A stretch of 15,755 nucleotides of DNA. Origin: Chlamydiia bacterium. Its GTDB lineage: Bacteria; Chlamydiota; Chlamydiia; Chlamydiales; SM23-39. Every line of letters starts with the position of its first letter. Within the stretch, counting starts at the first letter, position 1. The notes under the pieces were generated by a model that searched no databases, had not been told where the DNA came from, and was given only the letters and a program-made list of their open reading frames with translations. Both the position numbers and the translations under genes were made by a program. Of the stretch, positions 8,237-14,997 are shown piece by piece. The DNA lies in the NCBI GenBank assembly GCA_016194825.1, contig JACQAR010000034.1, forward strand, positions 1 through 15,755. Direction: 5' to 3'.

Positions 8237-8280
8237 AAACCCTTCCAATTCTATCACATGGAAGGTTTTTTTGAGACTGA

Positions 8281-8580
8281 TTATTTTTTCGCCTGTAGCA
8301 CTTCCGCCAATTGCTGCACTTTTTGCTGAATGGTGCGGCTCGTTGGGGCGGGATTTTCGTTATGGTCAAATAATCGCAAACTGGTGCGCTCTATCTTTGC
8401 TCGATGAGGCGCATTCGCAGCAATCCAATTTTTGATTTTGTCTATTGTCTCGGACAGCGCTTGCGGCGTGATGAGACGCTCTTGCTGTTTCCATTGCCTG
8501 AGGAGTTTGTCTCGTGCCTTTCTGGTTTTATTGCTCTCTGGTGCTATGATGTTTTTACGTCGTTCACGTTGTGTTATCAT
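8281..8580 (-). CDS. Small basic hypothetical protein, 99 aa
   Basis: I do not recognise this protein. It is rich in Lys, Arg and Gln, hydrophilic throughout, and has no signal peptide or membrane segment. The C-terminal 20 residues (RTIQQKVQQLAEVLQAKK) look like an amphipathic or coiled-coil helix, and the N-terminus is strongly basic, so nucleic-acid or ribosome association is possible but unproven. The start is well supported: GGAGG lies 6 nt before the ATG at 8580. The gene sits 44 nt upstream of tyrS on the same strand and is divergent from rpiA across a 63-bp gap. Confidence 0.65.
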   Translation of the reverse strand: MITQRERRKNIIAPESNKTRKARDKLLRQWKQQERLITPQALSETIDKIKNWIAANAPHRAKIERTSLRLFDHNENPAPTSRTIQQKVQQLAEVLQAKK

Positions 8581-8643
8581 GGAAGACCTCCAGTCCCGCG
8601 TGGATACTACAAAAATTTGATTTTATACACAAACAACTTCAAA

Positions 8644-9327
8644 ATGGCGAGTATGACTACCCGAACGAAAGCGAAACACGCTGCTGCACAAAAAGCGGCT
8701 ACACTCATTGAATCTGATATGATTGTAGGGCTAGGCAGCGGCACAACTTCCCAATTTTTCATTGAAGCGCTCGGAGCAAAAATCAAAGAAGGGCTAAAAA
8801 TCCAAGCGGTTGCTAGCTCTCATTCTTCTGCCAAAATGGCCCAGAAATTTGCGATTGCACTCATCGATATTGATCAAGCACCGCACATCGATCTCACTGT
8901 CGATGGCGCTGATGCGATAGACCCTGAGCGGCGCATGATCAAAGGCGGTGGTGGCGCGCTGCTCAGAGAAAAAATTCTAGCTCATGCCAGCCGTGACATC
9001 GTCATTATCGTCGACGAGACGAAACTCGTACCGTCCCTCAGCTCCCTCTTGCTTCCCATAGAAATTGTCACCTATGGGGCCCATATCACACAGAAAACGC
9101 TGCAAAAAATGGGGTATTTGGGCCAGTGGAGAAAGGATGAGCAAGGAGCTCTTTACAGGACAGAAAATGGGCATCTGATTTTAGACACAAAATTCCAAAG
9201 CACTCCTGAAAAAGCACAGCAAGAAATTAAATCGATCCCAGGAGTAGTAGAAACAGGTTTTTTCTTCCATATGGCTAAACGGGTGATTGTGGGCGCTTCC
9301 GACGGCTCTTCCCATTGGCTCTCCTAA
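8644..9327 (+). CDS. rpiA: Ribose-5-phosphate isomerase A
   Basis: RpiA interconverts ribose 5-phosphate and ribulose 5-phosphate in the non-oxidative pentose phosphate pathway. The 227-residue product fits the usual 220-235. Family blocks are visible in order: GLGSGTTSQFFIEALG (phosphate loop), VDGADAID (catalytic Asp region), KGGGGALLREKILA and IIVDETKLV. The start is uncertain between ATG at 8644 and ATG at 8653; neither has a good Shine-Dalgarno sequence. The upstream in-frame extension to 8404 lies antisense to the 99-aa gene and is unlikely to be coding. The gene is divergent from the 99-aa/tyrS unit. Confidence 0.95.
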   Translation: MASMTTRTKAKHAAAQKAATLIESDMIVGLGSGTTSQFFIEALGAKIKEGLKIQAVASSHSSAKMAQKFAIALIDIDQAPHIDLTVDGADAIDPERRMIKGGGGALLREKILAHASRDIVIIVDETKLVPSLSSLLLPIEIVTYGAHITQKTLQKMGYLGQWRKDEQGALYRTENGHLILDTKFQSTPEKAQQEIKSIPGVVETGFFFHMAKRVIVGASDGSSHWLS

Positions 9328-9489
9328 AAAAGCCCTCATAGCTAAAAAGCAAAAGAGTCATAACTGAAACGCCTATTCAGCACGGGAATCTCTTTTAAAA
9401 AACTCGCCTATAGTGCAAAAAACACTTGCGCGAATTCAAGAAAATTCTTACACCTCTTATTGAAGCATTGCACAATAGAGGAGCAATTT

Positions 9490-9768
9490 ATGGCGAAAGC
9501 TAAAAGAAAAACAGGAAAAAGAAAAACTGCACTGACACAGCTCATGTATTCCCTCTCACCGGAGCTACAAGAGATCGTCGGAGCAAAAAAAATGACTCGC
9601 CCACAAGTAGTCAAAAAAATATGGATCTATATTAAAGCGAAAAAATTGCAAGACTCCAAAAACAGACGGCTGATCAACCCAGATAAAAAATTGAGCGCTG
9701 TTTTAGGATCTCGCTCGATTGACATGCTAAAAATGGCTGGCGTACTCAGCAAGCACATCAAGAAATAA
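9490..9768 (+). CDS. Stand-alone SWIB-domain protein
   Basis: The 92-residue basic protein has a Lys-rich N-terminal tail (KAKRKTGKRKT) followed by a SWIB/MDM2-type domain from about residue 17. The recognisable parts are LSPELQEIVGAKKMTRPQVVKKIWIYIKAKKLQDSKNRRLINPDKKLSAVLG. The SWIB fold comes from eukaryotic SWI/SNF chromatin remodelling complexes, and chlamydiae are well known for carrying small SWIB proteins. A DNA- or chromatin-related role in compaction or in the host is proposed for them but not settled. The ATG at 9490 follows GAGGAG by 6 nt. Its 3' end overlaps the convergent ptsH gene by 11 bp. Confidence 0.92.
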   Translation: MAKAKRKTGKRKTALTQLMYSLSPELQEIVGAKKMTRPQVVKKIWIYIKAKKLQDSKNRRLINPDKKLSAVLGSRSIDMLKMAGVLSKHIKK

Positions 9769-10036
9769 CATTGAACTTTCGCTGGGCTAAGGCGAGGAGC
9801 GCCTGAAGAGCATCTTCAGCATCCTCGCCCACCACTTCCACCCGAATCCGTGCCCCTTCTTTCGCAGTCAACATCAAGAGTCCAAGAATGGATTTCGCAT
9901 TCACCACATATCCTCGGTAACGCAGATGGATTTCCGAGGTAAAATGAGCAGCGCATTTGACAATTTCGGTCGAGGGGCGCGTGTGGAGCCCATTCTCATT
10001 CAATACAACAAAAGATCCTTTGGCTTTGTAAATCAT
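9758..10036 (-). CDS. ptsH: Phosphocarrier protein HPr
   Basis: HPr passes phosphate from Enzyme I to downstream PTS proteins. In many bacteria it is also modified on a serine by HPr kinase to signal carbon status. The 92-residue protein has the active-site His18 in NGLHTRPS and a regulatory-type Ser49 in NAKSILGLLML, both in the expected places. Chlamydiae have an incomplete PTS, so a mainly regulatory job is likely (inference). The gene starts in a four-base ATGA overlap with the end of pepF, so its translation is coupled to the peptidase. It ends overlapping the SWIB gene on the other strand. Confidence 0.94.
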   Translation of the reverse strand: MIYKAKGSFVVLNENGLHTRPSTEIVKCAAHFTSEIHLRYRGYVVNAKSILGLLMLTAKEGARIRVEVVGEDAEDALQALLALAQRKFNVIS

Positions 10037-11841
10037 AAAATCTGTTTCTCGAGTTCATTCACCAAAGAAGAAAAATGGCGCATCGCCGCATCTACAGGTG
10101 ATGATTGGGGATCTGAAGAGCGCATATTCACCCCTGCCCTTTCCAGTAGCTCGATTGGATAACGACTGCCTCCTGCAGAGAGAAACTCGATGTACTTCTT
10201 CACATTCTCAGTCGATTGGAGCGCTTTTTCATGCAGAGCCAGCGCCGCGCTCAATCCCGTAGCGTACTGATAGACATAAAAATTGTAGTAGAAGTGGGGA
10301 ACACGCGCCCATTCTACAGCCACTTCCTCATCCAAGACGAGTTCGGAACCATAATAATCGCGATAGAGTCCTAAGTACTTCTCCTTGAGAAGAGCAGGGG
10401 TCAAAGGAATCCCCTCTTCAGCCAACTTGTGAATGGCCAGCTCAAATTCCGCAAAAAGCGTCTGTCGGAAAATCGTGTTGCGGATCTGCTCAATTTCATG
10501 GTTGATCAAAAAAGCTCTCTCTTTTTTGCTCGTCCGTTGTGCTTTCAAATAGTCCAGCAGCAGCTGCTCATTGAATGTAGAGGCCACTTCAGCAACAAAA
10601 ATGGGATGCGCTGCATAAATGTAGCTCTGGTGCCTATCACCGAGCAATCTGTGCATGCTGTGTCCGGCTTCATGAGCAAGAGTAAAGATGTCGCTCAAAT
10701 TCCCCTGATAATTGAGCAAGATGTAGGGCATGCTGTCATAACACCCCCCCGAATAAGCGCCGCTTCTTTTTCTCGCATTTTCATAGATATCGACCCACCG
10801 GTCTTGTAAGAGTCCCTTTTTCAATAGTTCCTGGTATTCATTTCCCAATCTTGCCACTGACGCAACGACCGCTTCGCACGCTTCTAAATAGGGCATTTTG
10901 ATCTCTATTTCAGAGACAAGCGGGATATGTAGATCGTAAGCATGCAGCTCCTCAACGTGCAGTCCTTGTTTGCGCAATGCAATATAGCGATGCATCAGTG
11001 GCAGATAGCGCCGCACTGAAGCAATCAAGTTCTCATAGACAGCGGTCTCTATCTGATGTGGAAAAAGAGCGCCTTCTAAACAGTTAGAAAATTTTCTCGC
11101 CTTGGCCAGAAAAAGATGACTTTGCACCTGTCCTTGCAATAGTTCGCAAAGCGTGTTGATGTGATTTTTAAATCCTTGATGCAAATTTTGGAAAGCCGAT
11201 TTGCGCAGCTGTCGATCTGGGTTTCGCAAATAGCTCAGATACGAGGCATGCGTCAGCGGATGCTCTTTCCCTTGAGAATCCACAGCAGGTGCGAACGTGA
11301 GATCGGCATTGTTCAATGCGCTAAAAGAGCGCGAGGAAGCATCAAGCGCTTTGCCACTGAGTGCTAAGAGCTCTTCCATCTCTTTGGGTAGGGTGTGAGG
11401 ACGCATCCGCCCGATTTTTTCGAGATAGAACCGATAGGAGTGGAGAGCGGGAGCCTTCAGTAAGTGCTGAAAGTCGTTTTCCTTGAGCGCAAGCAACTCC
11501 GGCTCAATCCAAGCGCATTCATGCTGGAATTCGTAAATGAGACTCGAGATCAAGCCATGGTTGGTTTTCGTTGCATCATTGCCCAAATCCTCATCCATCC
11601 GTAGATACGCATAGGTATGGAGTTTGGCCAGCTTTCGGTCGATGGTGAAGTAGGACTCCAAAAGGGAGGCCACTTTTTCAGGTTCATGGAGATTGCCTTG
11701 GAAGGCATTTAGCTGAGGCCAATGCGGCATTCCGACCCCTTTCAGCATTTCAAAATCTTGCTTCCAAGCCTGTTCATTCGGATAGAGAGCTTCCACATTC
11801 CAGGTGTCCGAAATAGGCACCTCTTTTCTCGCTTTAACCAT
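10033..11841 (-). CDS. pepF: Oligoendopeptidase F (M3 family zinc metallopeptidase)
   Basis: PepF cleaves medium-length peptides in the cytoplasm. The 602-residue protein has the length and layout of the family: an N-terminal helical oligopeptidase F domain and a C-terminal M3 catalytic domain. The zinc motif is HEAGH at residues 390-394, with the third ligand Glu418 in VAEVAST, the expected 28 residues after the first His. The start at ATG 11841 is chosen because AAAGGA lies 7 nt upstream. A longer frame reaching 11961 would cover the CIRCE operator and has no comparable signal. The gene is divergent from groES-groEL, an order I recall from Chlamydia, and is followed in a coupled arrangement by ptsH. 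Confidence 0.96.
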   Translation of the reverse strand: MVKARKEVPISDTWNVEALYPNEQAWKQDFEMLKGVGMPHWPQLNAFQGNLHEPEKVASLLESYFTIDRKLAKLHTYAYLRMDEDLGNDATKTNHGLISSLIYEFQHECAWIEPELLALKENDFQHLLKAPALHSYRFYLEKIGRMRPHTLPKEMEELLALSGKALDASSRSFSALNNADLTFAPAVDSQGKEHPLTHASYLSYLRNPDRQLRKSAFQNLHQGFKNHINTLCELLQGQVQSHLFLAKARKFSNCLEGALFPHQIETAVYENLIASVRRYLPLMHRYIALRKQGLHVEELHAYDLHIPLVSEIEIKMPYLEACEAVVASVARLGNEYQELLKKGLLQDRWVDIYENARKRSGAYSGGCYDSMPYILLNYQGNLSDIFTLAHEAGHSMHRLLGDRHQSYIYAAHPIFVAEVASTFNEQLLLDYLKAQRTSKKERAFLINHEIEQIRNTIFRQTLFAEFELAIHKLAEEGIPLTPALLKEKYLGLYRDYYGSELVLDEEVAVEWARVPHFYYNFYVYQYATGLSAALALHEKALQSTENVKKYIEFLSAGGSRYPIELLERAGVNMRSSDPQSSPVDAAMRHFSSLVNELEKQIL

Positions 11842-11912
11842 CTTTAAATCCTTTAACACCAATAAGTTATTTTCATAAGCAGAAAGAGAGAAAGCACTCA
11901 CGCTCAAAGCCG

Positions 11913-11939
11913 TTAGCAATCTCGCAGCTGTTCTGCTAA
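11913..11939 (+). promoter_or_regulatory. Degenerate CIRCE operator (HrcA binding site) for groES-groEL
   Basis: TTAGCAATC, nine bases, then TTCTGCTAA reproduces the CIRCE layout TTAGCACTC-N9-GAGTGCTAA. The left arm matches 8 of 9 and the right arm 6 of 9, with exact spacing and a perfect TTAGCA/TGCTAA core. HrcA repression of groE through CIRCE is established in Chlamydia. Here the site lies just upstream of the best -35 box and also in the 5' region of divergent pepF. Confidence 0.7.
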
Positions 11940-11945
11940 ATTTAG

Positions 11946-11974
11946 TTGCAAAAAAACACATCGTTAGCTATATT
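11946..11974 (+). promoter_or_regulatory. Sigma70/sigma66-type promoter of groES-groEL
   Basis: TTGCAA (11946-11951) and TATATT (11969-11974) are separated by 17 nt. The predicted transcript start near 11981 leaves a leader of about 53 nt that contains a hairpin and the groES ribosome binding site. The -35 box begins 7 nt after the CIRCE element. Confidence 0.6.
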
Positions 11975-11995
11975 CCTTGGTAGAAATCAATATAT

Positions 11996-12012
11996 GCCCC
12001 TTTATCAGGGGC
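11996..12012 (+). promoter_or_regulatory. Stem-loop in the groES leader
   Basis: GCCCCT and AGGGGC form a perfect 6-bp stem around the 5-nt loop TTATC. It sits between the predicted transcript start and the GGAG Shine-Dalgarno at 12021-12024. There is no T-run after it, so it is not a terminator. A stabilising or temperature-responsive leader structure is possible. Confidence 0.5.
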
Positions 12013-12033
12013 TCAAACTCGGAGAAACCAAGT

Positions 12034-12351
12034 ATGGCACAACAAGCAACCCAAAAGAAATTGACCTTGAAGCCGCTCGGCAACCGCGTTCTCCTCCAGC
12101 GTTTAGAGCCGGAAGAGAAGATGAAAGGAGGAATCATTCTTCCTGACAGTGCGAAGAAAAAGCAAGAGACGGCAAAAGTGATGGCCGTTGGACCTGGCAA
12201 GAGATTGGATGATGGGAAAATGAGCCCTATTCCGGTCAAAGTGGGAGATGTCATTCTCATGGACAAATATTCAGGACAAGAAGTGACCATTGACGATACT
12301 GAGTACATGATCCTGAAAGCAGATGACATCATAGCAATCATTGAAGAATAG
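12034..12351 (+). CDS. groES: Co-chaperonin GroES
   Basis: GroES forms the heptameric lid of the GroEL folding chamber. The 105-residue protein shows the family pattern: LKPLGNRVLLQRLEPEEKMKGGIILPDSAKKKQ covers the first strand and the mobile loop (with the hydrophobic GGIILP), followed by VMAVGPGKR, VKVGDVILMDKYSGQEVTIDDTEYMILKADDIIAII. The N-terminus is about eight residues longer than in E. coli GroES. The ATG at 12034 has GGAG 9 nt upstream. It is followed 15 nt later by groEL and is transcribed from a promoter flanked by a CIRCE-like operator. Confidence 0.97.
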   Translation: MAQQATQKKLTLKPLGNRVLLQRLEPEEKMKGGIILPDSAKKKQETAKVMAVGPGKRLDDGKMSPIPVKVGDVILMDKYSGQEVTIDDTEYMILKADDIIAIIEE

Positions 12352-12366
12352 GAGAAAATAACAACT

Positions 12367-13992
12367 ATGGCACCAAAAAATATTAAGTTCAAGGAAGAGG
12401 CTCGTCAAAAAATCTTAAAGGGCGTCCGCACATTGGCATCTGCTGTTAAAGTCACGTTAGGACCCAAAGGGCGCAACGTCGTCATCGATTCCAAATTCGG
12501 TTCTCCAAAGATCACGAAGGACGGCGTCACAGTAGCAAAAGAAATTGAACTCGAAGACAAACACGAGAACATGGGCGCCCAGATGGTGAAAGAAGTGGCC
12601 AGCAAGACCGCAGAAAAAGCGGGTGATGGCACGACCACGGCGACTGTTCTGGCTGAGGCGATTTATCAAGAAGGGCTACGGAATGTTACTGCCGGCGCTA
12701 ATCCAATGGAGATCAAGCGCGGGATTGAAATGGCTGTCAATACAGTGATTGATGAGCTCAAAAAGCTCTCTAAGCCGATCAAAGATTCTAAAGAGATCGC
12801 GCAAGTAGCCACCATTTCCGCTAACGGAGATGCAGAAATCGGTTCCATCATCGCACAAGCCATGGAAAAAGTGGGCAAAGACGGCACCATCACGGTAGAA
12901 GAAGCGAAAGGTTTTGAGACCACGCTCGAAGTCGTGGAAGGACTGAATTTTGACAGAGGCTATACTTCTGCCTATTTCGCGACCAATGCTGAAACGCTCG
13001 TCTGCGAATATGAGAATGCTTATGTCCTCATCTATGAAAAGAAAATTTCCTCGATGAAGGAATTCCTCCCGATCCTCCAAGCCGTTGCAGAATCGGGCAA
13101 ACCGCTTCTCGTCATCGCTGAAGATATCGAAGGCGAGGCTCTTGCGACTCTCGTTGTCAACCGCCTCCGAGCGGGACTCAAAGTCGTTGCGGTAAAAGCA
13201 CCTGGCTTTGGCGATCGTCGCAAAGCAATGTTGGAAGATATTGCGATCCTCACGGGCGGTCAGTTCATCAGCGAAGAGCTCGGCATTCCATTAGAAAAAA
13301 TGACCATGGATATGCTAGGCCGCGTCAAAAAAGTGCTCGTGAAGAAAGAAGACACGACGCTCATCGACGGCGCTGGCAACAAGCAAGCGATCCAAGAGAG
13401 AATTGCTCTGCTCAAGCGGCAAATCCAAGAAGCGACATCGGATTACGATCGAGAAAAACTCCAAGAACGGCTGGCGAAACTCTCTGGCGGCGTTGGGGTG
13501 ATTCGCGTTGGAGCGGCCACAGAGATGGAGATGAAAGAGAAAAAAGATCGCGTCGATGATGCAAAAGAGGCGACAAAAGCAGCCGTAGAAGAAGGAATCG
13601 TCCCAGGGGGAGGATCTGCACTCATCCGCTGCATGCCTGCTCTCGAGAAGATGCTGTCCAAACTCACGGGCGACATCCGCATTGGTGCTGAGATCATTCT
13701 CCGCGCGCTGCCCTATCCTTTACGGCAAATCGCAGAGAATGCTGGCAAAGAAGGATCGATTGTCGTACAGAAAGTGGCGTCTCTTGCTGCGTCTGAAGCG
13801 TACGATGCACGTGAAGACCAATACGTCAACATGTTCGATAAGGGAATTGTCGATCCGACGAAAGTCGTTCGTTGCGCCCTTCAGTTTGCTGCATCGATCG
13901 CAGGACTTTTGCTGACCACAGAGGCCATCATCACCGAAGAGGAGCAGGACAAACCAGCCCCTGCTGCTGCCGGTGGCGAAATGGACTACTAA
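12367..13992 (+). CDS. groEL: Chaperonin GroEL
   Basis: GroEL is the 60-kDa ATP-driven folding chamber. The 541-residue protein is full length. Nucleotide-site residues are in place, with Asp52 in TKDGVTVAKE and Asp87 in AGDGTTT at E. coli numbering. The later blocks VKAPGFGDRRKAMLEDIAILTGG, KLSGGVGVIRVGAATE, and VDDAKEATKAAVEEGIVPGGG are also intact. The C-terminal tail is PAPAAAGGEMDY rather than the Gly-Gly-Met repeats of E. coli. An AGGAG overlapping the groES stop codon is 12 nt before the ATG. The operon ends at a strong intrinsic terminator 20 nt after the stop. This looks like the housekeeping copy; the extra GroEL paralogues of Chlamydia are not in this window. Confidence 0.98.
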   Translation: MAPKNIKFKEEARQKILKGVRTLASAVKVTLGPKGRNVVIDSKFGSPKITKDGVTVAKEIELEDKHENMGAQMVKEVASKTAEKAGDGTTTATVLAEAIYQEGLRNVTAGANPMEIKRGIEMAVNTVIDELKKLSKPIKDSKEIAQVATISANGDAEIGSIIAQAMEKVGKDGTITVEEAKGFETTLEVVEGLNFDRGYTSAYFATNAETLVCEYENAYVLIYEKKISSMKEFLPILQAVAESGKPLLVIAEDIEGEALATLVVNRLRAGLKVVAVKAPGFGDRRKAMLEDIAILTGGQFISEELGIPLEKMTMDMLGRVKKVLVKKEDTTLIDGAGNKQAIQERIALLKRQIQEATSDYDREKLQERLAKLSGGVGVIRVGAATEMEMKEKKDRVDDAKEATKAAVEEGIVPGGGSALIRCMPALEKMLSKLTGDIRIGAEIILRALPYPLRQIAENAGKEGSIVVQKVASLAASEAYDAREDQYVNMFDKGIVDPTKVVRCALQFAASIAGLLLTTEAIITEEEQDKPAPAAAGGEMDY

Positions 13993-14011
13993 ACGGAAGT
14001 CTATCCCAAAC

Positions 14012-14040
14012 AAAGCCTGGGGATTCCCCCAGGCTTTTTA
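14012..14040 (+). terminator. Rho-independent terminator of groES-groEL
   Basis: AAAGCCTGGGG and CCCCAGGCTTT form a perfect 11-bp stem around the loop ATTC, and the descending arm runs into TTTTT. It begins 20 nt after the groEL stop codon. Confidence 0.95.
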
Positions 14041-14085
14041 GCATTCTTATCATGAAAGAATAACCTCAGAGGAAACCTGATTTTT

Positions 14086-14110
14086 TCTCTGTGGTTTCTA
14101 TCTCTGTGGT
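14086..14110. repeat. Short direct repeat next to the MITE-like element
   Basis: TCTCTGTGGT occurs at 14086-14095 and again at 14101-14110, a 15-bp period. Its CTCTG and GGTTTC parts can also pair imperfectly with CAGAGGAAACC just upstream (about 14067-14077). Apart from this and the MITE-like element, I see nothing in the 13993-14289 intergenic stretch except the terminator. Confidence 0.45.
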
Positions 14111-14111
14111 A

Positions 14112-14274
14112 ATACCATTCGCAAAAAATAAAGACATAAAGTGCACAGCGTATTTTGCCGAGCACCAAAGCCTGGAGCGAGAGGCCAACTTGTATCATAT
14201 TGGCTCGAGTGAAGGCGAAGGCGCGCAGGTAAAAGACGCCTGCAATTTATGAATTTATTTTTTGCGAATGGTAT
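14112..14274. mobile_element. MITE-like element, 163 bp, with long terminal inverted repeats
   Basis: The ends 14112-14132 and 14254-14274 are perfect 21-bp inverted repeats: the left arm begins ATACCATTCGC and the right arm ends GCGAATGGTAT. The symmetry continues inward with three mismatches to 14145 and 14241, giving about 31 of 34 paired positions. The interior has no plausible reading frame. The element lies in the gap between the groEL terminator and the 3' end of the convergent AsmA-like gene, a typical harmless landing place. No transposase is present, so any mobility would be in trans. A target-site duplication cannot be defined; AT/TA at the borders is ambiguous because the arms end in AT. 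Confidence 0.7.
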
Positions 14275-14289
14275 AAACTGTGATAAACT

Positions 14290-14928
14290 TTATAGGCCGA
14301 AAGGGCGCAGTAGATTAGGGGCTGCTTTGATGGGCTGAAGAATGTTCTCGAGGTAGTCGAGGATATCCGCCCCCCCAAAGATCTCGTGAATCAACTCCTT
14401 GGTCGGAAACCCCTCTTTGCTATCAATGTCGTGGAGTGCAATCTCCCCTATCCGCTTCGTTGTCACAGACCCCATCTGGCCAAAATTGCGGATTTCTACA
14501 GTCAAATTTTGGATCAACAGAGTCCGGATCAAAACCTCTTTTTCACGATGCGTGGGCTTGGGCATGTTCTGGATGATGTGCGTCCAGTTATTCTTGAGCG
14601 CAGGAGGCTGATCAAACTCCACCGAAAAAAATACCCCATCCAGGACAATCTCATCGATCTCACAGACCGCGCCAAAAAGTTTTTTGATCTCATAAGAAAT
14701 GGTTGTGGTCTGCGCCGCTAGTGCCTTTCGAGCTTTGTAGCGATGTACATTTCTAATCGAAAAATCGCCAATCGTCGTCTGTGTAGTTCCCACAGAAATC
14801 GATCCAATGGAAACAGGGACATTCAGCTTGCTCGTCAGATAGGAAGAGAGCCAAATCGGCTTTGTGAGCCAACCGATTACACCAGCTACAAGCAGGACGA
14901 GAAGCGTAACCCAGACAAAATAACGCAT
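14290..14928 (-). CDS. Membrane-anchored AsmA-like protein
   Basis: The 212-residue protein has one N-terminal membrane helix (about residues 4-21, FVWVTLLVLLVAGVIGWL) and a periplasmic remainder. The sequence LNVPVSIGSISVGTTQTTIGDFSIRNVH, then IDEIVLDGVFFSVEF, follows the beta-strand pattern at the N-terminus of AsmA-like proteins, which are associated with envelope lipid homeostasis. It is much shorter than full-size AsmA members, so only that first module is present. The exact family is not certain. ATG 14928 is chosen because it directly precedes the membrane helix; AAGGA is too close (one base) to serve as a normal Shine-Dalgarno. The alternative GTG at 14970 would lie upstream of the predicted promoter. 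It is divergent from the VTT-family gene. Confidence 0.72.
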   Translation of the reverse strand: MRYFVWVTLLVLLVAGVIGWLTKPIWLSSYLTSKLNVPVSIGSISVGTTQTTIGDFSIRNVHRYKARKALAAQTTTISYEIKKLFGAVCEIDEIVLDGVFFSVEFDQPPALKNNWTHIIQNMPKPTHREKEVLIRTLLIQNLTVEIRNFGQMGSVTTKRIGEIALHDIDSKEGFPTKELIHEIFGGADILDYLENILQPIKAAPNLLRPFGL

Positions 14929-14934
14929 ATCCTT

Positions 14935-14963
14935 ATTATAAAGTAAATATTTTGGTACGTCAA
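14935..14963 (-). promoter_or_regulatory. Near-consensus promoter of the AsmA-like gene
   Basis: On the minus strand TTGACG (5 of 6) and a perfect TATAAT are 17 nt apart. The -10 box ends 6 nt before the ATG at 14928, so transcription should begin at or next to the start codon. This predicts a leaderless mRNA. Confidence 0.65.
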
Positions 14964-14997
14964 CAGCCACTATATTTTTAAGGGAGAAAGGATTATA

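Noticed and set aside
8404..8643. N-terminal extension of rpiA
   Set aside because: It would add 80 residues antisense to the 99-aa gene. RpiA homologues begin close to the TKAKHAAAQKAA segment, so the start at 8644 or 8653 is better.
9328..9489. Search for a tRNA, small RNA or clear promoter in the rpiA-SWIB gap
   Set aside because: No cloverleaf, no intrinsic terminator, and only poor -35/-10 pairs such as TTGCGC with TTACAC; nothing worth calling apart from the SWIB ribosome binding site.
11842..11961. 40-residue signal-peptide-like extension of pepF
   Set aside because: It looks hydrophobic (LLTALSVSAFSLSA), but it runs through the CIRCE element, and a good AAAGGA ribosome binding site precedes the ATG at 11841. 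PepF is normally cytoplasmic.
14011..14175. CAAAGCCTGG occurring both in the groEL terminator and inside the MITE-like element
   Set aside because: A single 10-bp match within 200 bp is weak evidence of a shared origin and the flanks do not extend it.
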